Positions 25,147 through 33,673 of a stretch of DNA of 64,000 nt are shown here, in pieces. Numbering within the stretch: position 1 is the stretch's first letter; every line of letters starts with the position of its first letter. The notes under the pieces are model-generated. The model had not been told where the DNA came from. It saw nothing but the letters and a program-made list of their open reading frames with translations, and did not search any database. The stretch is taken from the NCBI RefSeq assembly GCF_016698645.1, contig NZ_CP068047.1, forward strand, positions 1,585,001-1,649,000, read 5' to 3'. The stretch is from Devosia oryziradicis. Lineage in GTDB: Bacteria > Pseudomonadota > Alphaproteobacteria > Rhizobiales > Devosiaceae. A program made the translations under genes and the position numbers.

Positions 25147-26300
25147 CAGCTGCCATATCAGGAACTGTCGCCCCAGGCTTCGAGCTTGTAGCCGAGGCGT
25201 TTGCCGCGGCATTCGCCGGCCGGCCCGCCATGGGCGCCGGCCTGCATGTGATGCTTGAGGGCGAGAGCGTCATCAACCTCTGGGGCGGGGTTGCCGATGC
25301 GCGCACCGGGCGACAGTGGCAGGAACAAACGCCCTCGGTGATTTTCTCCTGCACCAAGGGCCTCGTCTCGATCCTGGCGGCGCGGCTGGTCCAGGAGAGG
25401 CGGCTCGACTACCAGACGCCAGTTTGCCACTACTGGCCCGAATTCGCCGCTGCCGGGAAGGACGGGGTGACAGTCGGGCATGCCCTGGCGCATCAGGCCG
25501 GGCTATCGGCACCGCGGGCGGACCTGGTCGAGGACGACATCGTCGATTGGGACCGCGTCGTCGCCATGCTTGCTGGCCAGGAGCCGCTATGGCCACTGGG
25601 CAGCGGCTATGCCTATCATGCCCTGACGCACGGCTGGCTCGCTGGCGAAATCATCCGCCGGGTCGCGGGCCAATCGGTCGGCAGCTATTTCCGTGATCTT
25701 GTCGCCCACCCGTTGGGCGTGGCGGCCTATATCGGCTTGCCGGAAGTGCGGCAGGATGACGTTGCCCATCTGCAGGTCAGCGAACCGCTCTCCGCGCTGT
25801 GGGCCGAGGAGGCTGCGCGGCCCGGCCCCAACTGGCCCTATAAGGCCATGACGCTGGGTGCGGCGCTGCCGGCCGATCTCGTCTCCGAAGATGGTGGTTT
25901 CAACAAGCCACGCATCCGGGCCGCCGAGATCCCTGGCGCGGGCGGCATTGCCACGGCACAGGCGCTGGCGACCATCTGGTCTGCCACGGTGGTGCCGACG
26001 CACGGCATCCGGCTCATCGATGATACCACTATCGCGACTGCGACACGTCCACAGAGCCAAGGCGCTCCCGTGTTCGGCGGCGAGCCGCCATTCTCGCGCT
26101 GGGGTTACGGCTTCCAGCTTGATTCCGAGGCCCGGCGATACCTGGCCGATGGGAATTTCGGACATGATGGGGCAGGCGGGCAGGTGGGCTTCGCCGACCC
26201 GCAGCGCCGCATCGGGTTCGGTTTTGTCACCAACTGGATGATGGGGCCGGAAGATCAGCGCGCGACGCAGATCATCGACGCGCTGCGGTCACTGATGTAG
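25143..26300 (+). CDS. Serine hydrolase of the beta-lactamase/EstB family
   Basis: A 385-residue protein with the class C beta-lactamase-like fold. The SxxK motif is S69-C-T-K72 in VIFSCTKGLVS, and a Tyr-containing motif (GSGYAYHALTHGWL) takes the YxN position near residue 156. The C-terminal HDGAGGQVGFADP matches the HxG/KTG element. No signal peptide is present, so it is cytoplasmic and unlikely to be a resistance enzyme. EstB-like esterases, deacylases or peptidases are closer. Its overlap with the hydrolase gene and position before the ABC genes suggest it trims an acyl group from the imported compound (inference). Confidence 0.85.
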   Translation: MTAAISGTVAPGFELVAEAFAAAFAGRPAMGAGLHVMLEGESVINLWGGVADARTGRQWQEQTPSVIFSCTKGLVSILAARLVQERRLDYQTPVCHYWPEFAAAGKDGVTVGHALAHQAGLSAPRADLVEDDIVDWDRVVAMLAGQEPLWPLGSGYAYHALTHGWLAGEIIRRVAGQSVGSYFRDLVAHPLGVAAYIGLPEVRQDDVAHLQVSEPLSALWAEEAARPGPNWPYKAMTLGAALPADLVSEDGGFNKPRIRAAEIPGAGGIATAQALATIWSATVVPTHGIRLIDDTTIATATRPQSQGAPVFGGEPPFSRWGYGFQLDSEARRYLADGNFGHDGAGGQVGFADPQRRIGFGFVTNWMMGPEDQRATQIIDALRSLM

Positions 26301-26326
26301 CGCCCGCGAGCGCGTCGAAGGGGTTA

Positions 26327-26365
26327 TTGACATCCTCAGGCGCGCATGTGCTAAATCCTTTTAGC
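26327..26365 (+). promoter_or_regulatory. Promoter with LacI-type operator, copy 2
   Basis: TTGACA at 26327-26332 is followed 17 nt later by GCTAAATCCTTTTAGC at 26350-26365, the same GCTAAA-N4-TTTAGC palindrome as at 24160. It occupies the -10 region of the ABC transporter operon, a classic place for a repressor. Confidence 0.75.
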
Positions 26366-26408
26366 AAGCGGAAACATCCGCAGCAGATTTGACCTGGAGG
26401 AGGTTGTC

Positions 26409-27710
26409 TTGAGAGCCCATTCTCGCCATGCATTTCGCATCGCCCTAGCCCTGTCCGCGGCGGCCACGGCCGGCACTGCGCTGGCCGCGCCCAGCTGCGG
26501 CACCGATCCGGTGGTGCTGAACTCCTATTTCGAGACCGGCTTCCCGCTGCCGACAAAGCTTGCCGAAGAGTTCACCCGGCAATTCCCCAATGTCACCTTC
26601 GACATCAAGGAAGACCAGTTTGCCAACATGATGGAGAACTCGCCGCGTATCCTGTCGGAAGGGAATGGGCCTGATCTCATCCGCCTGCCATCGCTGACCG
26701 ACCTCGTCGCCAATGACCTGCTGCTCAACCTGGACAATTACTTCACCGAATTCGGCTGGGACAAGTTCCCGGCTGGCCAACTTGTGCAGCTGCGTGTCGA
26801 ACCCGGCGGGCGTCCGCGCGGCACCGGCTCACTCTATGCGCTGGGGCTCAACTATTCGATGACCGGCGTGTTCTACAACAAGGCTCTGGGCGAGCAGCTG
26901 GGCATGACCGAGCCGCCGCAGTCCCTCGCCGAGCTCGATGCGCTGCTGGCCAAGGCGAAGGAAGCCGGGATCCAGCCGATCATGCAGTGGAACAAGGGCA
27001 CTGCCGGACTCGCCTTCCCGCTGCAAAACCTGATGGGCGCCTATGGCCCGCCCGAGCCGATCAACGACTGGATTTTCCAGAAGGACGGCGCCACCATCAA
27101 CACGCCGGAAAACCTTGAAGCTGCCGAACATCTGGATGGCTGGATCAAGGCGGGCTACTTCCCATCCGATGCCAATGCCATCGACTATGCCCAGATGATG
27201 AGCCGCTTCATCGGTGGCGAGGGCCTGTTCATGTTCAATGGCGACTGGGAGTCGGGCAATCTGGACACCAATGCCGCCGGCAAGTTCGGCTTCTTCATCA
27301 TGCCGAGCGAGGAAGCCGGTGGACGCCATGCGACCATGTCGGCTCCACTGACCTTCGGCATCGCCGCCAATGCTGCCCATGCCGACTGCGCCGCCTTCTT
27401 CCTCGACTGGGTTGCGACCAACGAGGAAGCCCGCAAGATCAACGTTGCGGTGGGTGGTTCCAACCCCGGCGGCCCGACCGATCTGCCCATGCCAGCCGTG
27501 ACGCCCGGCTCGGTCACCGAAGCTTCGCTCGCGGCGGGTGCGACGCTGGCCCAGGACAATGGCGCGATGGACTTCATTGCCAATGCGACAGGAGCCATCT
27601 TCGCCGCGGGATGGACGCCCGAACTGCAGAAGATGATCGGTGGCCAGCAGACGGCTGCAGGTCTTCTCGAAGCCGTGCAGAAGGAATACGAGACCCAGCT
27701 GGCGCGATAG
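26409..27710 (+). CDS. Carbohydrate ABC transporter substrate-binding protein (family 1)
   Basis: A 433-residue periplasmic binding protein. The signal peptide runs RHAFRIALALSAAATAGTALAAP. The mature part has the family 1 fold seen in MalE-like proteins (VVLNSYFETGFPLPTKLAEEF, then YALGLNYSMTGVFYNKALGEQLGM and GEGLFMFNGDWESGN). It starts with TTG at 26409 behind a strong GGAGGAGG. It is the first gene after the operator at 26350 and is followed by two permeases. The ligand is presumably the oligosaccharide or glycoside handled by the upstream hydrolases. Confidence 0.88.
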   Translation: MRAHSRHAFRIALALSAAATAGTALAAPSCGTDPVVLNSYFETGFPLPTKLAEEFTRQFPNVTFDIKEDQFANMMENSPRILSEGNGPDLIRLPSLTDLVANDLLLNLDNYFTEFGWDKFPAGQLVQLRVEPGGRPRGTGSLYALGLNYSMTGVFYNKALGEQLGMTEPPQSLAELDALLAKAKEAGIQPIMQWNKGTAGLAFPLQNLMGAYGPPEPINDWIFQKDGATINTPENLEAAEHLDGWIKAGYFPSDANAIDYAQMMSRFIGGEGLFMFNGDWESGNLDTNAAGKFGFFIMPSEEAGGRHATMSAPLTFGIAANAAHADCAAFFLDWVATNEEARKINVAVGGSNPGGPTDLPMPAVTPGSVTEASLAAGATLAQDNGAMDFIANATGAIFAAGWTPELQKMIGGQQTAAGLLEAVQKEYETQLAR

Positions 27711-27737
27711 CCTTCTATCCCCGGGGCGGAATGAACC

Positions 27738-28664
27738 ATGACTGAAATCTCTTCATCCGCCCCCCGCGTCTCCGACACGACCAGGCGGCTCCCCCTGTTA
27801 CAGGGGAGCCGCCTCACGGCCTGGCTGTTCATCGCCCCCGCAGCGCTGGCCTATTCGGCCTTCGTGCTCGTCCCGCTGGGGATGAGCCTCTACTATTCCT
27901 TCCTGCGCTGGGATGGCATCGGCAAGGCCCGGTTTCATGGCCTCACCAACTACATCACCGTGCTGACCGATGCCGATCTGCTGCAGATCATCGGCAATGC
28001 CTTTCAGCTCGTGCTCTACTTCACCGTGATTCCCGTGGGACTGGGCCTCGCCGTCGCCTCCGTCATCCGCGGCCAGATGGCTGGGCGGTTCGGCACGGCG
28101 ACCCGTACGATCCTGTTCCTGCCCCAGGTGATCCCGCTCGTCGCGGCCGGCATAGCCTGGAGCTGGATGTTCGCGTCCACCGGCCTGGTAAACCAGACCC
28201 TCAAGGCGATCGGCCTGTCGAGCTGGACGCGCGGCTGGCTGGGCGACTTCGTCTGGGCACTCCCGGCGGTTGGCATCATCGGCGCCTGGGTGTTGCTGGG
28301 CCTCTGCACCATGCTGCTGGTGACCGGCATCACCAAGATCGACCCCACGCTTTACGAAGCCGCGCGCCTCGATGGCGCAAACCCATGGCAGGAATTCCGC
28401 CATGTCACCCTGCCAGGCCTCCGCCAAGAGATCGGCGTTTGCATCACGGTCACGGTCATCGCGGCGCTGGCCAGCTTCGATATCGTCTATATCTCCACGC
28501 AGGGCGGACCGGGCATCACCACCACCGTGCCGGGGCTCGAAATCTATCGCCTCGCCTTTGCGCATCGGCAGGTGGGGCTCGCCTCGGCGCTGGCGATCGT
28601 CCTGATGGTGCTGGTGTTGATCACGATCGCCCCGGTGCAGTGGTTCACGCGAGACAAGAAATGA
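27738..28664 (+). CDS. Carbohydrate ABC transporter permease (MalF/UgpA type)
   Basis: A 308-residue permease with six predicted helices, starting with LTAWLFIAPAALAYSAFVLVPL. The EAA loop that contacts the ATPase reads YEAARLDGANPWQEFRHVTLP near residue 212. It forms a heterodimer with the following permease, whose ATG overlaps its stop codon. A strong inverted repeat lies within codons 16-26. Confidence 0.9.
   Translation: MTEISSSAPRVSDTTRRLPLLQGSRLTAWLFIAPAALAYSAFVLVPLGMSLYYSFLRWDGIGKARFHGLTNYITVLTDADLLQIIGNAFQLVLYFTVIPVGLGLAVASVIRGQMAGRFGTATRTILFLPQVIPLVAAGIAWSWMFASTGLVNQTLKAIGLSSWTRGWLGDFVWALPAVGIIGAWVLLGLCTMLLVTGITKIDPTLYEAARLDGANPWQEFRHVTLPGLRQEIGVCITVTVIAALASFDIVYISTQGGPGITTTVPGLEIYRLAFAHRQVGLASALAIVLMVLVLITIAPVQWFTRDKK
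27783..27814 (+). other. Intragenic hairpin near the permease start
   Basis: AGGCGGCTCCCCCTG is followed after TTA by its near-complete reverse complement CAGGGGAGCCGCCT, with one bulged base. The RNA hairpin of about 14 bp sits in the first codons of the first permease. It may lower permease output or protect the binding-protein mRNA. Confidence 0.7.
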
Positions 28665-29485
28665 CGACCACGGCACCCAATACGGTGGTCGCCCGCGGCC
28701 TCATCGTGCTGTTGATGCTAATGACGCTGTTGCCATTCCTCAGCATGCTTTCGGCGGCGCTGGCGCCGCAGGGCAGCTATCCCAATGGCCTGCAATGGCC
28801 GTCCGATCCACAATGGGGCAACTTCGCCAAGGCGTTTGAAGTGGCCAGGATGGATCAACTGCTGCTGTCCAGTACATTGATCGTGCTGGGTGTCGTGCCG
28901 GTGGCGGTGCTCATCGCCACCATGGCCGGCTATGGGCTCGCCAAGCTCACGACCCAGAAATACAAGTGGCTCTACCTCGTCTTCGTTTTCGGCCTGACGC
29001 TGCCTTTCGAAGCGGTCATCACACCCCTCTACTACGAAGTGCGGGCCCTGGGCCTACTCAACACCCGCTTCGCCATCATCCTGCCGCTGATCGGGCTCTA
29101 CATGCCCTTCGGCGTCTATTGGATGCGGGCCCATTTCCTCAACGTGCCACAAGACCTCAGCGAAGCGGCGCAGCTGGACGGGGCGAGCCGGTGGCAGGAA
29201 TTCCTGTTCGTTCAGGTGCCGCTGGCGCGGCCGGCCATCATGTCGCTGACCATCCTTCTGTTCCTGTGGACCTGGAACCAGTTCCTGCTGCCGGTGGTGC
29301 TGGTGCAGGACCCGATGCAGCGCACCATGGCCGGTGCGCTGGGAGCCTTCCAGGGGCAGTGGGGAACGGATATCCCACTGCTCTGTGCGGGTTCGTTGCT
29401 GATCCTGACGCCGACTGTCGTGCTCTTTCTTGCCTTCCAGCGCCAGTTCGTCGCTGCCCTCATGCAGGGTGCGGTCAAAGGGTAG
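28661..29485 (+). CDS. Carbohydrate ABC transporter permease (MalG type)
   Basis: A 274-residue permease with six helices. The EAA loop reads LSEAAQLDGASRWQEFLFVQVPLARPAIMSLTI near residue 165, and the N-terminus has LIVLLMLMTLLPFLSML. The ATG overlaps the stop of the previous permease (ATGA). No ABC ATPase gene follows. The importer must borrow a MsmK/UgpC-type ATPase from elsewhere. Confidence 0.9.
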   Translation: MTTTAPNTVVARGLIVLLMLMTLLPFLSMLSAALAPQGSYPNGLQWPSDPQWGNFAKAFEVARMDQLLLSSTLIVLGVVPVAVLIATMAGYGLAKLTTQKYKWLYLVFVFGLTLPFEAVITPLYYEVRALGLLNTRFAIILPLIGLYMPFGVYWMRAHFLNVPQDLSEAAQLDGASRWQEFLFVQVPLARPAIMSLTILLFLWTWNQFLLPVVLVQDPMQRTMAGALGAFQGQWGTDIPLLCAGSLLILTPTVVLFLAFQRQFVAALMQGAVKG

Positions 29486-29567
29486 CCCTTCCCGCCAGAC
29501 CTCGCGGTCTTGCTTGTCTGTTCCGCACGTGCTTTCTCGCGCCGGCCAACAAACATTGGAGCCGTCA

Positions 29568-30314
29568 GTGGCTTGGGAAGCTCTCGCGCAATGGGGTGAG
29601 GACGCGGTTCGGATCGAGCCGCTGTCCGGCGGCGTCGCCAATGATGTGTGGCGCCTGCGGGTCGGCGGCCGGATCGCCGTCGGACGTCTGGGCACCCGGA
29701 GCGATGCCGATCTTGCCTGGGAAACCGGGCTTATGCAGCATCTGGACCGTGCCGGCATGGCCGTACCCGTGCCGATACCGACGCTGGATGGCCGGCTCTT
29801 CGCCGATGGCTTGGTGGTGATGACCTATGTCAAGGGCACCGCGCCCCAGACGGAGGCGGATTGGCGACGGGTCGCCGAGACGCTGCGCCAGTTGCACCGC
29901 CTGACCGCCGGCTGGCCCCAACGGCCGGGCTGGCAATCCTCGATCGACTTGCTGCAGGCCAGAACCGGCACGCGCATCAACCTGGATGCCATGCCCGAGG
30001 AGGCGGTTGCCCGATGCCGGGCCGCTTGGTCCCGCCTCGTCGGGCGGACGGTGTCAGTCGTTCACGGCGACCCCAATCCGCGTAATATTCGCGTCACCGA
30101 CGAGCGGGTCGGTCTGATCGATTGGGACGAGTCCCATGTCGATGTTTCCGATCTCGACCTCAATCTGCCGCACAATGCTGCCGGCTACGATCCCATCACT
30201 CAGGACGTGGTTTCGCAGGCCTCCGCCGCATGGGAAGCTGCCGTATGCTGGAACGACGATCACTCCATCCAGCAACTCGCCTTGGTGAGGCCGGTCGAGG
30301 ACAAAATCACCTAG
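29568..30314 (+). CDS. APH-fold phosphotransferase
   Basis: A 248-residue kinase of the aminoglycoside phosphotransferase superfamily. The catalytic loop is VVHGDPNPRNIRV near residue 165, and the metal-binding Asp is in VGLIDWDESHVDVSDLD. The N-terminal lobe starts IEPLSGGVANDVWRLRV. The GTG at 29568 with GGAG 6 nt upstream is preferred over in-frame starts farther up, which overlap the permease. It lies 82 nt after the ABC genes on the same strand. A sugar or small-metabolite kinase role fits the locus better than drug resistance (inference). Confidence 0.8.
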   Translation: MAWEALAQWGEDAVRIEPLSGGVANDVWRLRVGGRIAVGRLGTRSDADLAWETGLMQHLDRAGMAVPVPIPTLDGRLFADGLVVMTYVKGTAPQTEADWRRVAETLRQLHRLTAGWPQRPGWQSSIDLLQARTGTRINLDAMPEEAVARCRAAWSRLVGRTVSVVHGDPNPRNIRVTDERVGLIDWDESHVDVSDLDLNLPHNAAGYDPITQDVVSQASAAWEAAVCWNDDHSIQQLALVRPVEDKIT

Positions 30315-30342
30315 AGCCGGCAACAAAATACTGGCGAAATTT

Positions 30343-30356
30343 GGAACGTGTATTCC
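30343..30356 (+). promoter_or_regulatory. iolG: Putative IolR box before iolG
   Basis: GGAACGTGTATTCC has the palindromic form GGAA-N6-TTCC, 4 nt before a TTGACA at 30360-30365. The same form occurs before iolC. RpiR-type IolR regulators of rhizobia have been linked to GGAA/TTCC palindromes. Confidence 0.65.
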
Positions 30357-30429
30357 GCGTTGACAGTTCACGGAACCTGTGTTTCACCATGCCAGACTAG
30401 TTGTCTGCCGCCACTTTCGGAGAATTGCT

Positions 30430-31467
30430 ATGACTGTTCGCTTCGGCCTGCTCGGCGCCGGCCGCATCGGCAAGGTGCATGCCAAGGCCATCACGTCGAG
30501 CCCCAAGGCCAAGCTGGTAGCGGTGGCCGACGCCGTCGAGAAGGCAGCCAGCGATCTGGCCGGCCAATATGGCTGTGACATCCGCACGATCGAGCAGATC
30601 CTCGCATCGGACGATATAGACGCCGTCGTCATCTGCACGCCGACCGATACGCATGCCGACCTGATCGAGCAGTTTTCGCGCGCCGGCAAGGCGATCTTCT
30701 GCGAGAAGCCTGTTGATCTCGACGTCGAGCGCGTCAAGGCTTGCCTCAAGGTGGTGGATGCCGAAGACGCGACGCTGATGGTGGGCTTCAACCGGCGCTT
30801 CGACCCGCATTTCATGGCCGTGCGAGACGTGATCGCCAGGGGCGAGATCGGCACGGTGGAGATGGTGACAATCGTTTCGCGCGACCCCGGCGCGCCGCCG
30901 GTGGATTACATCAAGCGCTCGGGCGGCATTTTCCGCGACATGACCATCCACGACTTCGACATGGCCCGGTTCCTGCTCGGTGAAGAGATCGACACCGTCA
31001 CGGCCCAGGCCTCGGTGCTGGTCGACAAGGCAATCGGGGAGGCAGGGGACTTCGACAGCGTTTCGGTGATGCTGTCGACGGCATCTGGCAAGCATGCGAC
31101 GATCTCGAACTCGCGCCGCGCCACCTATGGCTATGACCAGCGCATCGAGGTGCACGGCTCCAAGGGCGCCGTGGCGGCCGAGAACCAGCGCCCGGTCTCG
31201 ATCGAAGTCGCCAATGCCGCCGGCTATACGCGTCCGCCGCTGCATGACTTCTTCATGACCCGCTATACCGAGGCTTATGCGCGCGAAATCAGCAGCTTCA
31301 TCGACGCTGTTGAATCGAAATCTCCGGCATCCCCGAGCGGCCTGGACGGGCTGATTGCGCTGGCCATGGCCGACGCGGCGCTGAAATCGGTGAAGGAAGG
31401 CCGGGCGGTGAAGCTGAGCGAAGTCACCGGCGCGCTGGCGGATAAAAGCGTGTTCCAGGGGCGCTGA
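30430..31467 (+). CDS. iolG: Inositol 2-dehydrogenase
   Basis: A 345-residue NAD-dependent dehydrogenase that oxidises myo-inositol to 2-keto-myo-inositol (scyllo-inosose), the first step of inositol catabolism. The Rossmann motif is FGLLGAGRIGKVHAKAI, the catalytic Lys is in IFCEKPVDLD, and FRDMTIHDFDMARFLLG carries the conserved Asp/His pair near residue 175. The ATG at 30430 follows GGAGAATTGCT. It is convergent with the iolCDEB genes and has a putative IolR box in its promoter. Confidence 0.93.
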   Translation: MTVRFGLLGAGRIGKVHAKAITSSPKAKLVAVADAVEKAASDLAGQYGCDIRTIEQILASDDIDAVVICTPTDTHADLIEQFSRAGKAIFCEKPVDLDVERVKACLKVVDAEDATLMVGFNRRFDPHFMAVRDVIARGEIGTVEMVTIVSRDPGAPPVDYIKRSGGIFRDMTIHDFDMARFLLGEEIDTVTAQASVLVDKAIGEAGDFDSVSVMLSTASGKHATISNSRRATYGYDQRIEVHGSKGAVAAENQRPVSIEVANAAGYTRPPLHDFFMTRYTEAYAREISSFIDAVESKSPASPSGLDGLIALAMADAALKSVKEGRAVKLSEVTGALADKSVFQGR

Positions 31468-31491
31468 GCCCGTTCAACTCACCGGCCGTCA

Positions 31492-31512
31492 CCCTCGGGC
31501 TTGACCCGAGGG
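31492..31512. repeat. Short palindrome, CCCTCGGG family
   Basis: CCCTCGGG-CTTGA-CCCGAGGG lies just after the iolG stop codon and shares its core with the elements at 6385 and 16303. Confidence 0.65.
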
Positions 31513-31544
31513 CTCTTCACTTACTGGCGCTTCCACAAAAGCGG

Positions 31545-31643
31545 TGTCACCCCGGCGAAGGCCGGGTCCATCCCGAGATGGCCGAACCTGCCATGGACGC
31601 GGGATGACCTCAGGATGGATCCCGGCTCAAGGCCGGGATGACA
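31545..31643. repeat. Intergenic palindrome, TGTCATCCCGGC family
   Basis: TGTCACCCCGGC at 31545-31556 pairs with GCCGGGATGACA at 31632-31643 with one mismatch. Each arm also holds a small hairpin around GAAGG or CAAGG. A related element lies at 33674. It separates the convergent iolG and iolB genes. Confidence 0.75.
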
Positions 31644-31671
31644 TCGTGGTTGGGGATGTCGACGGTGAAAA

Positions 31672-32472
31672 CTACTTCAGCAGCCACTCATGCTCGGGCG
31701 CATTGTGGAACTTCCACACCCGCTTCGGCCCAGCCATGACGTTGAGATAATAGAGGTCATACCCTGCCGTCGTCGCCACCGGGTGATAGCCCTTGGGCAC
31801 CAGCGTCACGTCGCCGTCCTCCACCGCCATCGCCTCGTCGAGGCTCCGGTCATCGGTATAGACGCGCTGGAAGGCGAAGCCCTGCGGCGGGTTCATGCGG
31901 TGATAATAGGTCTCTTCGAGAAAGCTCTCGTGCGGCAGGTTGTCCTGGTCGTGCCTGTGCGGCGGATAGGACGAGGTGTTGCCCTGAGGCGTGATGACCT
32001 CGACCACGAGCAGCGAATGGGCCGCGCCATCGTCCTCGGGCATGATGTTGTAGACGTGGCGGACATTGGTGCCCCTGCCGCGGCTGATGCGCGGATGGGT
32101 GCCGGGAGGAATGACCTTGGCGGGGTAATTGCCGCCGCCGGGGGCAGCGCAGACGGCCAGCTCGAGCGCGGTTGTGGCATCCACTACCCATTCACTGCCT
32201 GCAGGCACATAGACGGCCCAAGGCGCGCCCTCGAACGGGCTCATGCGCTCGCCGAGTTCGCCGAAATCGACGCCGTCGACGGCGATGCGGGCCTTGCCGC
32301 TGACCAGCACCAGGCACAGCTCCTGGCTGCCCGAATTGCCGCCAGTGACGGTGCCCGCCTCGAGCTTGTGCAGCGCGAAGCCGACATAGGTCCAGCCGGC
32401 CGAGGCCGGGGTTATCTCATGGACGAGGCCCGTCTTCGCCTGCGGGCGGCGGAGTAGGGGGGATTTGCTCAT
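31672..32472 (-). CDS. iolB: 5-deoxy-glucuronate isomerase
   Basis: A 266-residue bicupin of the KduI/IolB family that converts 5-deoxy-D-glucuronate to 2-deoxy-5-keto-gluconate. Metal-binding residues appear in SSYPPHRHDQDNLPHESFLEETYYHR. The C-terminal cupin reads VTLVPKGYHPVATTAGYDLYYLNVMAGP. The ATG at 32472 is preceded by AAGGAA. Upstream in-frame codons run through another gene and are rejected. It is the last gene of the iolC-iolD-iolE series and begins inside the 3' end of the small membrane protein gene. Confidence 0.93.
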   Translation of the reverse strand: MSKSPLLRRPQAKTGLVHEITPASAGWTYVGFALHKLEAGTVTGGNSGSQELCLVLVSGKARIAVDGVDFGELGERMSPFEGAPWAVYVPAGSEWVVDATTALELAVCAAPGGGNYPAKVIPPGTHPRISRGRGTNVRHVYNIMPEDDGAAHSLLVVEVITPQGNTSSYPPHRHDQDNLPHESFLEETYYHRMNPPQGFAFQRVYTDDRSLDEAMAVEDGDVTLVPKGYHPVATTAGYDLYYLNVMAGPKRVWKFHNAPEHEWLLK

Positions 32473-32665
32473 CGGGCGTTTCCTTGGGGAAGGCATAGAA
32501 GAAATTGTAGAGCGAATAGGCCAGCGCTGCGCCGACCAGCACGCCCCAGAAGGGCTCACGGTTCCACAGCCATTCCCAGGCGCACCACACAGCGAGGAAG
32601 CCCGTGACGGCGACGCGCCGCCACAGGGGTCGAAACCAATTGAGGTCACTGCTCTTGAGGGCCAA
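32417..32665 (-). CDS. Small membrane protein, DUF3329-like
   Basis: An 82-residue protein with one or two hydrophobic segments (VAVTGFLAVWCAWEWLW and FWGVLVGAALAYSLYNFFYA) and a Pro/Glu-rich tail. NWFRPLWRRVAV and the NREPFWGVLVGAA pattern resemble DUF3329-type small proteins of Rhizobiales. It starts 45 nt after iolE and its last 56 nt overlap the 5' end of iolB in another frame, so it is inserted in the iol operon. Its function is unknown. Confidence 0.75.
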   Translation of the reverse strand: MALKSSDLNWFRPLWRRVAVTGFLAVWCAWEWLWNREPFWGVLVGAALAYSLYNFFYAFPKETPDEQIPPTPPPAGEDGPRP

Positions 32666-32710
32666 ACCGCTATCCTCCGAATTGTCGTTCCGAGGCTTCT
32701 ACGGGAAAGC

Positions 32711-33628
32711 CTAGCGGTTGGGAAAGCCCTGCGTTTCGACGGTGTAGCCGGCAGCGGTCATGACGCGCATGAGCTCGGCGTGGCCGACCTGGGCCATGCG
32801 CAGCGGCGGATTGGGCTTGGGGTCCTGCTCGGCCTCGACGACGAACCAGCCCTCATAGCCGTAATCGGCGAATTTCTGCACGATGGCGCCGAAATCGAGC
32901 GAGCCGTCGCCGGGGACGGTGAAGGCGCCCAGCGCCACGGCATCGAGGAAGCTCTGCCTGGTCCGATCGAGCTTGTTGATGACGTCCATGCGCACATCCT
33001 TGACGTGGACATGGTTGATGCGGGCGTGGTGGTTGTCGATGGCGCGCAGCACATTGCCGCCGGCAAAGGCCAGGTGGCCGGCATCGAGCAGCAGTGGAAT
33101 ACCTTCGCCGGAGTTCGCCATGAAGGCATCCAGTTCGGCCTCGGTCTCGACCACCGCGGCCATATGGTGGTGGTAGCTCAGCGGCATGCCCTGCTCGGCG
33201 CACCATTCGCCGAACTGGGTGACCTTGCGGGCATAGGCCTTCATCTCTTCGCCGGAGAGTTTCGGCTTATGCGCCAGCGGGATATCCCGTTTGCCCTGGA
33301 TGGAGCGGCCGACTTCGCCATAGACGATGCATGGTGCGTTGACAGCCTTGAACAGCTCGATCATCGGCTGGATGCGGGCCTGGTTGGTGGCGAGGTCCTC
33401 GTCGACCAGCGTGCCGGAGAACCAGCCGCCGCACAGCGTCACATCGGCGGCCTTGAGAATGGGCAGCATGACATCGGGATCGTCTGGAAAGCGGCGGCCC
33501 TTTTCCATGCCGGTGAAACCAGCGGAACGCGACTGGCGCAGGCACTCTTCGAGGGACACGTCGTCGCTGAGTTCCACGAGGTCATCGTTCCACCATGCGA
33601 TGGGGGACATGCCGAGTTTGGCTTTCAA
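32711..33628 (-). CDS. iolE: Myo-inosose-2 dehydratase
   Basis: A 305-residue TIM-barrel enzyme of the xylose-isomerase-like fold that dehydrates 2-keto-myo-inositol. It begins SPIAWWNDDLVELSDDVSLEE, the IolE signature. Metal and substrate residues occur in LSYHHHMAAVVET, LLLDAGHLAF and HVHVKDVR. EGWFVVEAEQDP holds the conserved C-terminal Glu. A TTG at 33628 with GGAG 8 nt upstream is the favoured start. The ATG six codons later is the alternative. Confidence 0.92.
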   Translation of the reverse strand: MKAKLGMSPIAWWNDDLVELSDDVSLEECLRQSRSAGFTGMEKGRRFPDDPDVMLPILKAADVTLCGGWFSGTLVDEDLATNQARIQPMIELFKAVNAPCIVYGEVGRSIQGKRDIPLAHKPKLSGEEMKAYARKVTQFGEWCAEQGMPLSYHHHMAAVVETEAELDAFMANSGEGIPLLLDAGHLAFAGGNVLRAIDNHHARINHVHVKDVRMDVINKLDRTRQSFLDAVALGAFTVPGDGSLDFGAIVQKFADYGYEGWFVVEAEQDPKPNPPLRMAQVGHAELMRVMTAAGYTVETQGFPNR

Positions 33629-33673
33629 TTGGGTACTCCAGGTCTTTGCCCCGAGGGCCAGTTTATTTCGCGA

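Noticed and set aside
25143..26300. Beta-lactam resistance gene
   Set aside because: There is no signal peptide, and the gene overlaps a sugar-hydrolase gene in a LacI-controlled locus. An esterase or deacylase role is more likely.
29568..30314. Aminoglycoside resistance gene
   Set aside because: Only the general APH-fold kinase motifs are present and the setting is a sugar transport operon.
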